In this document: positions 11,867 through 23,460 of the stretch, one piece after another
How the letters are laid out: each line of letters begins with the position of its first letter
Position numbering within the stretch: position 1 is the first letter of the stretch
NCBI GenBank assembly: GCA_013399855.1
Contig: VXAY01006688.1
Coordinates: 1,616,615-1,680,614 of the forward strand
Reading direction: 5' to 3'
From: Oxyruncus cristatus
Lineage: Eukaryota > Chordata > Aves > Passeriformes > Cotingidae
DNA length: 64,000 nucleotides
The notes under the pieces: generated by a model
Database searches by the model: none
What the model was told of the DNA's origin: nothing
What the model saw: the letters and a program-made list of their open reading frames with translations, nothing else
Position numbers and translations under genes: made by a program

Positions 11867-12303
11867 TTTATGTATTTTTAATCAAACTTGGGGTGTGTTC
11901 TCAGAAATGATTCCTGACTAATTTCTTGGCATGATTTTCCAACTCAATGGGCATTCAAATATCTTGTTTTAAAAATGACCTTGAAATGCTGAACCTTTTT
12001 TTCCTTGAAAAAGAAAATTACATACATTATTTTATTCTGATTTCAGTGTTTCATTACAGTTAGATTGCTTTAGCTTCTGGTGTGTCCCTTCTTCCAAGGA
12101 CTGCCTCTTGTATTCTCTGGGCCTCACCAGTGTGCTCTGAGTAGCAAGTCTTGGTAATTACACACGGACTCAAAAGGAGGTATAAACTCACCAATAAGTC
12201 TGGCCACCAGAAGTGAAAAGAAAATAGAAGTGTCACACTCCTCTGGCAACAAGAATTACTCAAAAATCCTAAGAAAAATCCTTGACTGTTTTTAACAGCT
12301 TCC
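11867..12303. other. Unique non-coding spacer
   Basis: Nothing recognisable lies between the CR1 pair and the LTR. Confidence 0.55.
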
Positions 12304-12896
12304 TATCCCGGTTTTGGCTGTGATAGAATTAATTTTCTTCACAGGAGCTAGTATGGGGCTGTGTTTTGGATTTTTGCTGGAAACGGTGTTGATGATACAT
12401 GGATGTTTTAGTTACTGCTGAACAGTGCTCTCATGGAGTCAAGGCCTTTTCTGCTCCTCAACTCACCTCACCAGCAAGGAATCTGGGGGTGCACAAGGAG
12501 TTGGGAGGGGACACAGCCAGGACAGCTGACCCCAGCTGACCACAGGGATATTCCAGACCATTTGGCATCACGCTCCACCTAGAAATCTGGGGGAAGAAGG
12601 AGGTGGGGGGGACATTCAGAGTGATGGTGTTTGTCTTCCCATCAGCATTACAAGTGATGGAATCCTGCTGGCCTGGGGATGGCTCAACAACTGCCTGCCC
12701 ATGGGAAGCTGTGAATGAATTACTTTTTTTGATTTACTTGCATGAACAACTCTCTCTTTACTGCTTAAATTTCTTTATCTCGATCTATGAGTTTTCTCCC
12801 ATTTACCCTTCCATTCTCTCCCCTTCCCACTGGATTTTCACCTTCATTCCACTGTCTCTGTGGGGCTTAGCTACTGGCTGAGGTTAAACCATGATT
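12304..12896 (+). mobile_element. Avian endogenous retrovirus solo LTR, plus strand
   Basis: The left end TATCCCGGTTTTGGCTGTGA aligns with TGTACTAGTTTTGGCTGGGA at 62532, so the first dinucleotide has probably mutated from TG. Shared landmarks are GGGAGGGGACACAGCCAGGA at 12505-12524, the GATATTCCAGACCA block, GGATGGCTCAACAACTGCCT-like sequence and the right end GCTGAGGTTAAACCATGA. The usual TATA region after CATCACGCTC is degraded. Length is about 593 bp. No gag, pol or env lies beside it, which fits a solo LTR left by recombination. Confidence 0.85.
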
Positions 12897-15800
12897 GTAT
12901 CCTACAGCATCTCCAGGAGTACTAGACACAATTGGGTGGCTGTATCTTGTTGCAGGTGTCTTCTGGAAGTTGAGCCCTGTCACTCCATGTCATTGTTTGA
13001 TCATATCAGCTGTAGAAGAGGTAAGACATTTGGTGTATGTGTTGGAGTATACATACATACATACATCTTTATGTAGGTTTCCTTATCCTTATCCTTATCC
13101 TTCCAATTGTAATAATTTTTTTTAAAGTATTTTTAATTTGCACTCTGTCCTGAAGTTCTGTCATTGAAATCATCTGCTACAAGATGACAGCTTGATTTTT
13201 GCTGTAGTTTGTCACAAAGGATTTAAATTGTTGATGCATTCTATTCTAACTGTATTAATATTGGCTCAATCGGTGTCCATTTCACTCAGAATGTCACTGG
13301 GTCATCTACCTTATGGGAAAAAGAGTGACTGATTTTCATTAAAAAGACAAACAAACCAACAAAATTTGTCTACAGAAGAGTAATTACATACAGATTTTGT
13401 TTAGATTCAGAGTCTGGTTCTTTACATATAAAGTTTGAAAACTATCCAAAGACAACTACTAGCTCATATTACAATGACATTTTAATTACCTATTCTAAAT
13501 ACAAACATACCTATCACTAAATGGAGGAAAAAAATACATGAAGATAATGTGTGAATCCTTGGCTCTAAGAAATCAATAGCAGTTTTACTCCTGACCTCAC
13601 TAGAGACAAGAGTTTCAATGCAGCGTTTGTAAACAGTAGCGCAGGGACAGCATGGAAGGAAAACAGACTCTCCTGGTACAATAAGAATAGCTACAAGTGG
13701 AGCAGCAAGGTATCAGCTTCCTGATAATAAGACAGGTATTTACCCACACCTTTCAATAACACCCCAGGCTTGATATTTTTGAACCTAGTTTTTAAAGGAA
13801 GCTGACAGCATGGTTTGTGCTGGGTGAGAGAAGTTCTCTCGGGCAAGGATCTGAAACGAGGTTTCCATTCATAAGCAAAGGGAAGCAACTACATAAAAAT
13901 TACATGAAAATAGAAGAGAAAGTGAAAACCTTATTTCCCATTCCTTTTCAAGCTGCTTGAACTTTCCAATCAGCTGTAGATGGTAGGTGTTTTGGGTCAT
14001 CCTTCATTTCATACTAGTGAGTAAGAGAGAAAATGGTTTATTTTCAGCAGTGCTAAGTGGCTGTGGAGACAATTACTTCAAGCGGCTCTCAGCAATGCTG
14101 TGAATCAGGCCAATTTTATAGGCTCCATATCATCTGCTTCATGTCTTGTCCAGTTCTCTAAAACTTTTTAGTTCTGTACATGGTGTTCAACAAAGGGTAA
14201 TAAAACACACAGCACACAGTTTCCTAAAATAGTCTGTACAATAGTATTCTATAAGAGGGCATTCTGTACGTTAAGAATATAGATGCGCTTCATAATGTTG
14301 CATAGGTGATTCTTCCCCCACATACAGCTTATATAGGCACTTCTAATCTTTATTAGAAATCCTTTCTATGCTTATAGCAATAAAAAAGCCATTTCATCTA
14401 GGCGCAGTTTTGAAAGAATTTTGGTAACATATTGTTTTTAAAGTTTGAAACTGATGGCTTCAGACTTTGGCTTTCAAATGTGGATCTTGGAAAAGAATAA
14501 GTAAAATCATGTGTCACAATAAAGAAATCGAAAAGGAAAAGTCAAATTTAAATAATTACATACAACGGCTTTGATCTGTGCAGTCTAGATAGTCTAAAGT
14601 ACTTGTTTCAAATCACCTGTATTTTTCAGTTCAGGGACAGTCTGTACTTAACCATCACTAAGTCAGAAATGCCTCTTACCTAGAGCTTTAGTCTCTAATT
14701 CTAACACACTTAATTGAAAGTGATCTAATGTCACATGTTTGAGTGTTTGTTGTCAGCCAAACAAATAACATACCACACCATAGGGAATGAGATGAGTCTG
14801 GAGACAAAGGTGAAAGTGGTTCAACATCATCATCAAGTGGTATATGGAATAAAATATTTATTGCCCACTGCTAAGGGTGGCCAGTTAGGTCCTTTATTGC
14901 CCTTAAATCTCTGTAAAGATATTCCTTACTGAATGGTACAATTTTAATAATATGCTTTTTGCAATCTTGTTTTTTGTTTTGTTTTAAAATTTAATTATCT
15001 TTCCAAATATATTTATGCCTTCAAAAAAAATTCAAACAAACAAGGAGACACAGACACAGATCTTCATGTGGCAGATGAACAACAATGATTACATATAGAG
15101 AGTTGCAGCCAGCAAACTTTGGAAACAATTAAGAAAGGTTGAAACCAAACTCAGCAGAGGTTAGCTGGAAATGCATTTTCTTGACAATTTTTGATGCTAT
15201 TTAAATTACCTTAGAATGCCTTATAATGTAAAATGGAGGGGTTTAGATAATTTCTGAAGGTTGTCATCCTTTCACCTGTCATCTCTTTGTGTCTAATTTC
15301 CCTCAGCTACTATCTTATATTTCACCCCCTAAATTCTTGGAAAGCCAAAAGTCAAATAATCTACCTCCTGCTTATGAACTGTGTTGATAGGATTTCAATG
15401 TCAGGATTCAAGACCTGTCACTATTTTGTCCTAGATGACTTTTCGTTAGACTCTTTTTCTTTCTGAGATATGGCCTTATGGATTTGTCTTAGTCCTTAAA
15501 CACATTAAAATCCTATGCTTGAACATTTGGATACATATCTAAGCACATTACTTGTTCATCTCTCTAATAAGTATTTGAAGACTATAACATATCACAACAG
15601 TATTAAAGTAGAAAGTTAAGGTTGCCATCAACTGATGTATCTGAAGAATGTTTTAATTCTTTGTTTTCCTTATACCTTTCCATCGAACAAGTCTCAAACA
15701 AAATTTAAATTTGTGAAAAAGAGTCAAAAAATGAACAACTTAAAGAAAAAGAAGAATAAAAAGCAAGAATAAGAAACTGAAATGCTTTGAGAATTATAAC

Positions 15801-17975
15801 TTCAATGTATTTCTTTCTTGTTGCCATGGTTTTTTATTTCTCTTGTGGATAATTTTTAACAATTGAGGATGCCAAATTATTGCGAATGTAGATTTCTTTT
15901 GAATTAGAGCAATCAAAATCCCTAAAACATGGGAGCTATAACCTAAAATATGCTAACATTAGTACATCATAAGGCCTTTGAAGAACCCTATGGGTAAACC
16001 ATTATAATATTATTTTGCCCATTCAAAGAATTGACCTAGCATAAACCTTTTTCTATTCTAGTGCTTTACTCACCATAGCACCTACTTTTTTTCCACAGGA
16101 AGACTGACTACATGGCATAGCTGCATTTCAAAATCAAAATATTTCCTGGCCTAGAACAATACATCCTTCGGAGAGTAACAGTTCAAATGAACTGGAACGC
16201 ACTGTTTCTCCTGTTTGTGTGTTGTAACCTGCTCCTCCAAAGTGCACAGACATCCACAAAAGGAATCTTAAGGGGTAAATAGCCTGAACGTCTGCAGCAG
16301 TGTGCAGAGGGAGTATGCTGCTAGCCATAACATTTTAATTCTTTAGCCTCTCAGATCAGGGAGCTGCTGACTCTGGCCACATAAAGTCAGATCCTGAGGG
16401 GTACAGATCTGTTAGAGTGGCAATCAGTGCTGAGGGGCAGGTACTTTCAGTTTGAGGAACTACCAGTGAGAGCACTGATGTATTGTGTACGTCCATCTGA
16501 TATCCAATATGGCTAAGAGGGCTAAGATACTTCCACGAGTCTGCATCTTTAGATGTAGACTTCTGTGTACAGACCTGGCTGTGACTCAGAAGACAGATGA
16601 GACTGACAAATTTATTGGCTAACAGTCAGTCATCATGGAGTTCTTCAGCTGGAAACAGAATTGGGAATCCATTCTGCATGCAAGGTTGCTATGATTTTGG
16701 CTGTCACATACAGAAAAGATGCCTCCATTTAGAATAAATGATCATCAGTCCAAGGAACTAGGGACGTTTTAGGTTATTTGTGATTGCATTATGTTGTTGA
16801 CTATTCTGAGCAGTGCTTAGAAACATTCCAGCTTATATTTTGATGGAAGAGATCACCTTCTCTCTTCTGGACATATTGTTCCACTCTCTTTACTATTGCC
16901 AAAAGTTTTTTGTTCATAAAAGACAACAGCTGGACATCAATAAGTTTTTTCTTCCTGCATGCATACTCATAAAATGAGAGGTGCACTGAGGATTGTATCT
17001 GCACACATACAGAGAGCCACTAGAGGCCATCATATATCTCTCTGTATAAGTACTAATATATTTCAACTGATAAATAAAATTAACACAGAGAAACCTGATG
17101 ATGTCCACAAAAGTAGAATGACCACTTCTGAGATCTCAGAAATGGAAAGGATAAGAGGAAAGGGCAGGTTTTAGTGGTTATATAAAAATAATAATTAAAT
17201 TAAAAAAAAAGGGATGAAAAGGAGAGATTTATAAAATAATCTTTAAGGAATTAAGGCAGGAAGTGATGTATGTGGCTTTGTTAACCTACTGCTATAACAG
17301 GAGGAGAAGTAGTTTTCCTGCATGACAAGAGAGAGAGTCCACTGCAGTTGCTTGTGAGCAGGTGGTTGCTGAAGGAGAGTTTTTCACACATTACCTGCAA
17401 AGTCAAGTGTCTGTGTGCAATTTGGTATCCAGGTAACATTACCAGAATCATTTCTCTTCCAGAAGTAAGAATTAAACAGTATGGCTTTGACCTCCAGGAC
17501 TATTTGATGGCTCACAGCAGGCTTCTAGTTCCTTGCATCTATTACAACAAATTACCTGGCATAATTTGTCACATCTACTTGTTTCCCAAGGAAAACATAC
17601 TAAGCTACAATTAAAATGAAAACTTAAATGTAAACAAGAAACAGTATTTGTATTTTCTAATGAATGTGTAAATCCTACCATATTGTAATCACACTGTCTT
17701 TGCATTTTATCCCATTAAAGTCAACATGACTGCATTTGACATCAGCAGGAAATACATCTATCTCCTTGTGTTAGTACTTCCTCATCCCTGGCTAGTATCG
17801 GTATACTGTAATGGCTTTGAGTCATCTTCTATGGGCAGAGTTTCCACTATGCCAGGCGTGAACATGATCTAATCATTACACTGTAAATATTAATATGTTT
17901 GCCTGAGTTAGAACTTCCTTCACTGATAGTATAATTGTAATTCTCTAATGAAATAGAGTCATATCAGACTTATGC
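12897..17975. other. Long unique non-coding stretch
   Basis: No gene, RNA gene or dispersed repeat is recognised in about 5 kb. It contains an (ATAC)n run at 13049-13066 and a (CCTTAT)n run at 13078-13102. Open frames do not exceed about 75 codons and show no known motif. Confidence 0.5.
13049..13102. repeat. Two short microsatellites, (ATAC)n and (CCTTAT)n
   Basis: ATACATACATACATACATAC lies at about 13049-13066. Eleven bases later TCCTTATCCTTATCCTTATC runs at 13078-13102. The hexamer CCTTAT is not the vertebrate telomere unit. Confidence 0.85.
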
Positions 17976-18165
17976 TTTGGAATCACTCTCATGAAACCCC
18001 ACCTGGAATACTACCTCTATCTGTGGCCTCAGCATACAAAGGAGGTCAAGTTGCTGGAGCAAGTCCAGAGAAGGACCATGAAGATGACCAGAGGTCTGAA
18101 GCCCCTCTCCTATGGAGACAGGCTGAGAGAGCTGGAGTTGTTCAGCCTGGAGAAGGCACAGGCCT
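17976..18165 (+). mobile_element. CR1 ORF2 fragment, plus strand
   Basis: The block decodes to a CR1 ORF2 C-terminal piece: PHLEYYLYLWPQ, then LLEQVQRRTMKMTRGL, then RLRELELFSLEKA, with indels between. It stops at the LFSLEK region (near 18155) and runs directly into a CR1 piece of opposite orientation. Confidence 0.88.
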
Positions 18166-18180
18166 AATGGCGTCTTTCAT

Positions 18181-18510
18181 GACCAGGGTGCTCAAAGTCC
18201 CATGCAATCTGGTCTTGCATACTTCCAAGGATGGGGCATCCACAACATCTCTAGGCAACCTCTGCCAGTGCCTCACACCCTCATAATGAAGAATTTTTTC
18301 TTTAATTTAAACCTACCCTCTTTTCTGTTTAAAGCTTTTCACCCTTGTCTTATCACTACATGTCCTTTTCTAAAGTCCCTCTCCAGTTCTCTTGTAGGTC
18401 CCCTTTAAGTACTTGAAAGTATCTAAAAGTGGCCTACAAGGTCCTAGAAAGTCTCATCTAGCTCTGGTAAAACTAGAAGGTCTCCCCAGAGCCTTCTCTT
18501 CTCCAGGTCT
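18181..18510 (-). mobile_element. CR1 3' fragment, minus strand
   Basis: The plus strand shows the reverse complement of a CR1 3' region: ACCAGGGTGCTCAAAGTCCC, GGATGGGGCATCCACAACAT, then TTTAAACCTACCCTCTTTTC, ending with AGCCTTCTCTTCTCCAGG at 18490-18507, which is the LEKRR region. The last 70-80 bases of the CR1 3' end, with the octamers, are missing. Its inner end corresponds closely to where the plus-strand neighbour stops. Confidence 0.9.
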
Positions 18511-18540
18511 TTATGGTATGCTGAGTCAATTTTCCTACCA

Positions 18541-20999
18541 CTGCATGCACTAGCTGTACAAACCCATATTAATCCAAGTTATGGCTCTGAAGAAGCTTGC
18601 AGTTAGCATGGTCTCACTGATGCCTAAGCATCATCACAGTTTAATCTTTGAGTCACGCACGTGCTCTCCTTGCTCTTTGCCGTGTATACAGGATCCAGCC
18701 TAGTTCTTAGTTCCTCAAAGTCTGTTTTCAAATACTTCCTGCACTCTCTTTGTGTTGTGGAAATATTACCTGCACAGGAATACGGGCTGGGAAAATCTAG
18801 CCTTACAATCCATCCTTGCCACTCACAAAAGGAACAGCTTGCTTACAAATTGCCTTCTGGATACAGTGATACCAGCTTGGAAGGCAACTTCTACTTGCTC
18901 CTGCTTCCTACTGGAGGTTACCACAGCTCCAATCTGCTTGATTTGTCACTTTCTACTAATTTCTACTTTTTTCTATTAAAAAAAAAGTGAAGGGGAAATA
19001 AAAATAAAAAAAAGTCAGTAGATTCCAGAACTTACCATTTAAATTTGCTGAGCAGTTTTAATTTCCTCTTAGTTACTGAGTTAGCAGACTGGAGAGGGTG
19101 GTAAGGTCTGCAAGGGGAAGTGACCAGCAACCAGCAGATGTGAGGGCCAGTAACCTGTTTAGTCACACATCTAAAACAATTAAAAGACGTGAAGTTCTTA
19201 CTCAGCTTGTTTCAAGGACCTCAGTGTACCTATGTGATGAAAAATGTGCTCTGAATCTTCAATGTCGTGCTCTGTCCCTCCATTTGTTGTCAGGTTTAAA
19301 CAAAGAAAATTATATCCTTCTGCACCATTGTGGCATAGGAGTTAAACTAATAAAAATTCAGGTAAATATCTGTCCTATCCTTCTATAAACTAAAAGTGTA
19401 TTAGAAATCTATTTTGGTATACTTCTCTAATCCATTTTTCTTTTGTTTTGCCTAAAGATTAATATTTACTCATCTGTTTATTGTATTTTTCATTCCTCAC
19501 TGCTTCAGATGCAGCACAAGAGTTGTTGCTTTCAACAAGAAAGTTTTTGCTTTCTTCCTTGCTTTTCATTTGAAGCTCTGTATTTAACTTTTTCCCCCCT
19601 AATTCTTTTATTTAATGTCAATCTGTTTTGATTAAAAGACCTTTATCTTTCCCCTTGTGTGCTCATTCTGTCACTTGCTCTGTGTTGGTTCGTGGTACCA
19701 GGTTTAGTTATTTCTACTTTTTGTTCTATATCCTGGTATTATTTTAATTAGATTGACTCAAGGTTCATAACTTACCTCTGAAGTTAAGGATCATAGGTAG
19801 AAGTCATATTCACTTGATCTGGCACAGGCAGCAGGTATCTCACCTCTCCAGGCTTCAGGAGCCTTGGTTTTATTCACTGGGTTTGGAAGTTGCCTAAACA
19901 TTCTTTCAGAGTAAGAAGTGTTGCCATGTACCAAGCACAGCACCGATGAGAGCGGCCAGTGAGAAGCATTAGGTATTTCAGCACGGTCTGAACAGGCCAA
20001 AAGCTCAGGCCACAGCTGAGGGGTGTGTTTGGGGAAGAGGTCTGCAAGTAACTTGCCAAAAATGGCTTGGGAAATTGCTTAGAGATCAAAAAGCAGAATT
20101 TTATGCCTATCTCAGCCTGAAGGCTTGCAGCTCATTATTCTTGCCTCCTTTAATATCTATTCTATACTTCAGGAGGAGAATTTTTTTTTCCAAAATTTCC
20201 AACCCATGTCAGCTGCTTCTTTTTACACAGAGGCTGTATAAACTCTGAGTTTTTTGTTTGTTTGGGGTTTTTTTTGGTTTGTTTGTTTGCAGCTTTTCTT
20301 TTTTGCTGGGGGGCAGTTGTGTTACTTTCTATTTTCAAAAACAGATCGCTGTTCAAAGGAACCACCAATTCTCCAATTTTTTCTGTGGTTGCCAGCCCAT
20401 CAGCCTGACTGTGTACCTCCTTTTTGGCAGTCTTCTTTAGTTCTTTTTGTTTCACTTTTATGTGGAGTGTGTTATTCCTACACATTCTGATATGGCCCCA
20501 TAATTAGCTATGTTCATACAAGCTTACGGAAAAATACTGAAAGTTTATAACAATGGTAATTATAAAGCTGTTTTCTTTCTTCTTCTGCTTCCAGTTGTCA
20601 CTGCAGGCTGATTGAAACCTGCAAAAATTCTTCAGAGACTTTGTGTCTTAGATGAAATAATTTTGTCCATTCCATGTACTCCATCTGATCAAAGTGATCT
20701 TCTTCTAAATAGCATAAGAATTTATTTCAACTTATTCCTCACAATAGATCCTATGTTTCCTTTAATCTCTAGGCCTAGCCAGACATATCTCTTAATACAA
20801 GAAGACCTATGGTAGATGAAGCATGACCGTTGAATTTGGTGAAGAAGAAAAGGGTCATGAATAATTCTGAACACATCTCCTAGAAGTTAGCAAGAAAGCA
20901 TTGCCAAATATTTTTTTTTTCCAAGGACTAATTTACTTTTTTTTGTTAAAATAATACCCGGATTTCTGGAGGCTGTACTGCTGTGAGCATTGATCTATT
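18541..20999. other. Unique non-coding sequence
   Basis: No gene is supported. A/T-rich low-complexity lies at 18976-19014 and a T/G-rich patch at 20250-20292. Frames near 20162-20490 on both strands are shaped by that patch. Confidence 0.5.
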
Positions 21000-21290
21000 T
21001 ATTCTCCCAAATAACAAGTGATAGGACAAGAGGAAATGGGCTCAAGTTGCGCCAGCAGAGGCTTAGATGGGATATTAGGAAAAAATTTCTTCCCTAAAAG
21101 GGTTGTCAAGAACTGGAACAGGCTGCTCAGGGAAGTACTTGAGTCACCATCCCTAGAGGGATTTATAAGATGTGTGCGCAGATGTAGCACATGGTTTAAT
21201 GGTGTACTTGACAGTGCTGGGTGGTTGGTTGGACTTGATGATCTTAAAGGTCTCTTTTTCAATCTAAATGGTCCCATAATTCTATATTTT
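21000..21290 (+). mobile_element. CR1 LINE 3' fragment
   Basis: The sequence begins near CTCCCAAATAACAAGTGATA and continues GACAAGAGGAAATGGGCTCA. ORF2 C-terminal residues follow (WNRLLREVLESPSLEGF near 21105-21160). The 3' UTR shows GGTTGGACTTGATGATCTTA and a decayed TTCTAT end near 21285. The intact CR1 reading would end in an octamer array, of which only traces are left. It is a 5'-truncated copy of a different CR1 subfamily from the pair at 10.5-11.9 kb. Confidence 0.92.
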
Positions 21291-21322
21291 CTTCAGACAG
21301 AAGTATAATTTTTATATGGACA

Positions 21323-21338
21323 GAAGAAATATTTCTTC
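21323..21338. repeat. 16-bp perfect palindrome
   Basis: GAAGAAATATTTCTTC is its own reverse complement. The left arm with flank (CAGAAGAAATAT) is repeated 20 bases downstream at 21341-21352. It may be chance in AT-rich DNA; no factor is assigned. Confidence 0.6.
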
Positions 21339-21513
21339 CACAGAAGAAATATGAAAACAAATATTTTTAAGTCCGCAGGGGGAAACCTGGTGTTCTTTCT
21401 ATGTACTTTGCACCTCGTTGCGCAGAAATCTTTCTATCTGTATTAAATTTCTGATTATGTTGTAGGGTCTTTGAGGTCAGGGCTGTTTAATTTAATGGTA
21501 CCTCTTTCCCTGA

Positions 21514-21582
21514 CTTTTTTTTTTTTTNNNNNNNNNNNNNNNNNTTCCTTTTTCCCTGTCTTTTTTTTTTTTTTTTTTTTAA
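21514..21582. other. Poly-T tract with assembly gap
   Basis: T-runs lie on both sides of 17 unknown bases (21528-21544). The gap length may be nominal. The gap probably reflects failure to assemble a homopolymer. Any frame crossing it is not real. Confidence 0.95.
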
Positions 21583-22039
21583 TACAGTCATTATCCAAGT
21601 ATGTAAGATAAACTTTAGTCAGGAGGGTCAAATTTACTTGGACGTTCCAGTGGAGTGAAGGACTATATCTCCACATAAAAAAATCAGTTCCTTACACAAA
21701 GAATCATGCCCAACATAATGCATAGAATAATAGAAATGCTCTTTGAAAGGGATTTCTGGAAGTCATTTGATCTGTGCATGGATCTGTGCATCTGAGGAAA
21801 CGTTGATACATTTGGGGAAAGTCAGAATAATCATACCTGCAATAAATGGCTGTACACAGTAGCTCTGGATTATTATTATCTCTATTACCCAGCCAGTGGA
21901 TGAATGCACTGTTTTAGAGACTATGGGTAGAACTGAGCAGCAAAGGAAGAAACCAGGCAGGCATATCTGTCATAAGGAAATAATTGGTCTGTACACTGAA
22001 CTGAAAATTAAGGGCAGCATGACATCAGGCACAGAATAG

Positions 22040-22440
22040 GTAGTTAAAGAAGATAATTAAGAAAAAGTCTTGCATGAAGCTTCAAGACACTTGAAGAGAC
22101 AAAATGGTTGAGCAGTTGTTCAGAGCCTTGAAACAGAGAGCATGAAAAGACTGATAGAGGTGCAATAAAAGTTTTTAAACTATCAAGGAAGAAAAACCTT
22201 ATATTTGAAAGATACTTTAAGAGAGAGATGAAATGGAAAAGGCTGAAATGAAAAATTAAGAGGTCAGAAAAGACAGATCAGTAAGGAAAGAGATGTAAGC
22301 ATGAAAAGATGAACAAGGACTTTATCTGGAGAGGTAAAGTCAAAATTGTAATGTTGCTGCAGAGGAAGAGACAGAAGACTAACAAGGTCTTGCATCTTCA
22401 AAATGAAGAAAAAAGAAATAAAGCTAATAAAATATATAAA
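22040..22440. repeat. Purine-rich (A/G) stretch
   Basis: The plus strand is strongly enriched in A and G, with many AAGA, GAGA and AAAGA runs, and has few C or T. No unit length is evident, so it is a compositional bias and not a microsatellite. Confidence 0.55.
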
Positions 22441-23440
22441 TGATACAAATTTATTGCACCAAATTTATCCCTGAAACCAACGGAATTGTGAGGGGCTGAA
22501 TTTGTCTCAATATGCCTACCTTATTTTATAATTATAATTACAGTGTTCATCTACCTTTTACATTTAGCTGTTTTATTTATATTGTTTTCATTGCATGCCT
22601 CTGGTGAATCCCATGCCTTAATTTGAGGACTGCTCTGATATGTGGATTTTGAGCTCGTTTGATGTAAATTTTAAGATAATGCGGGAAAGTATATTTCAAC
22701 ATGGATTGCACAAGCAATACGATTATCTCTGCCATAAACTGGTTAAAAGATTTAGTAACTGTGCTTGTGGGGTCTTGGTTTTAGTAAGATTTGCAGTCAA
22801 GAAATTGAAAGAATTAAATATGTTCAGTGAGAACATGTGCCACCATGCGAGCAAAACTAATGTAATACCAAAATCACTCAAAAACGGAGTGATACCATTT
22901 TGCACTCAATTTGAGCTGAAGTGACTTATTATATTGGAGTCAAAGCAATGATAAATCACATGGTTCTTTCAGAAAATATGAGAAAAATAGGTATTTATTC
23001 AAAATATTTTCTTATTGCCTGAGTAAGAAGGTGGGTAGGATATTTTATAGGCATAAGAACATGTCCCTCAAGATTATAAGAAACTTCCTTGTAGACTGGT
23101 AGCATAGATGTATCTGCACTGATGTGTACCTGATATGATAAAACTGTATAAGAGAAAAAAAAAAACAAGAGAGAATTCATAGGGAATAATGATTCAGAAT
23201 TTTTTGAACCTCTACTTATGTTTTTCAAGTCCAGAATTTTGTGTCCAGATTTTTTAAACTTGGGTTATGATTCCCTATTTCACTCAGAAAGTGTCTTGAC
23301 CCCTAACTGCTGGTTAACATCTACTGCATCATTTAAGGCCCTGTAAAGGAATATTTACATTTTAACTACTGACAGAAAAACAGATAGCTGCTTGTCTGTG
23401 ATTCTCTGCATACAAATGAAGTTTCTAGATGTATAAGCAT

Positions 23441-23460
23441 ATAATAATAATAATAATAAT
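23441..23460. repeat. (ATA)n microsatellite
   Basis: Six to seven tandem ATA units are visible. Confidence 0.9.

Noticed and set aside
12304..12902. TATCC at 12304-12308 and 12898-12902 as a 5-bp target-site duplication of the LTR
   Set aside because: The related LTR at 62532 begins TGTACTAGTTTTGG, which aligns with TATCCCGGTTTTGG. The left TATCC is therefore inside the LTR and the match is chance.
13078..13102. CCTTAT repeats as interstitial telomere sequence
   Set aside because: The vertebrate telomere unit is CCCTAA/TTAGGG. CCTTAT differs and there are only about four units.
17976..18510. Twin-priming (5' inversion) of a CR1 insertion
   Set aside because: Twin priming inverts the 5' part of an element and leaves the 3' part in place. 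Here the order of pieces is the reverse of that.
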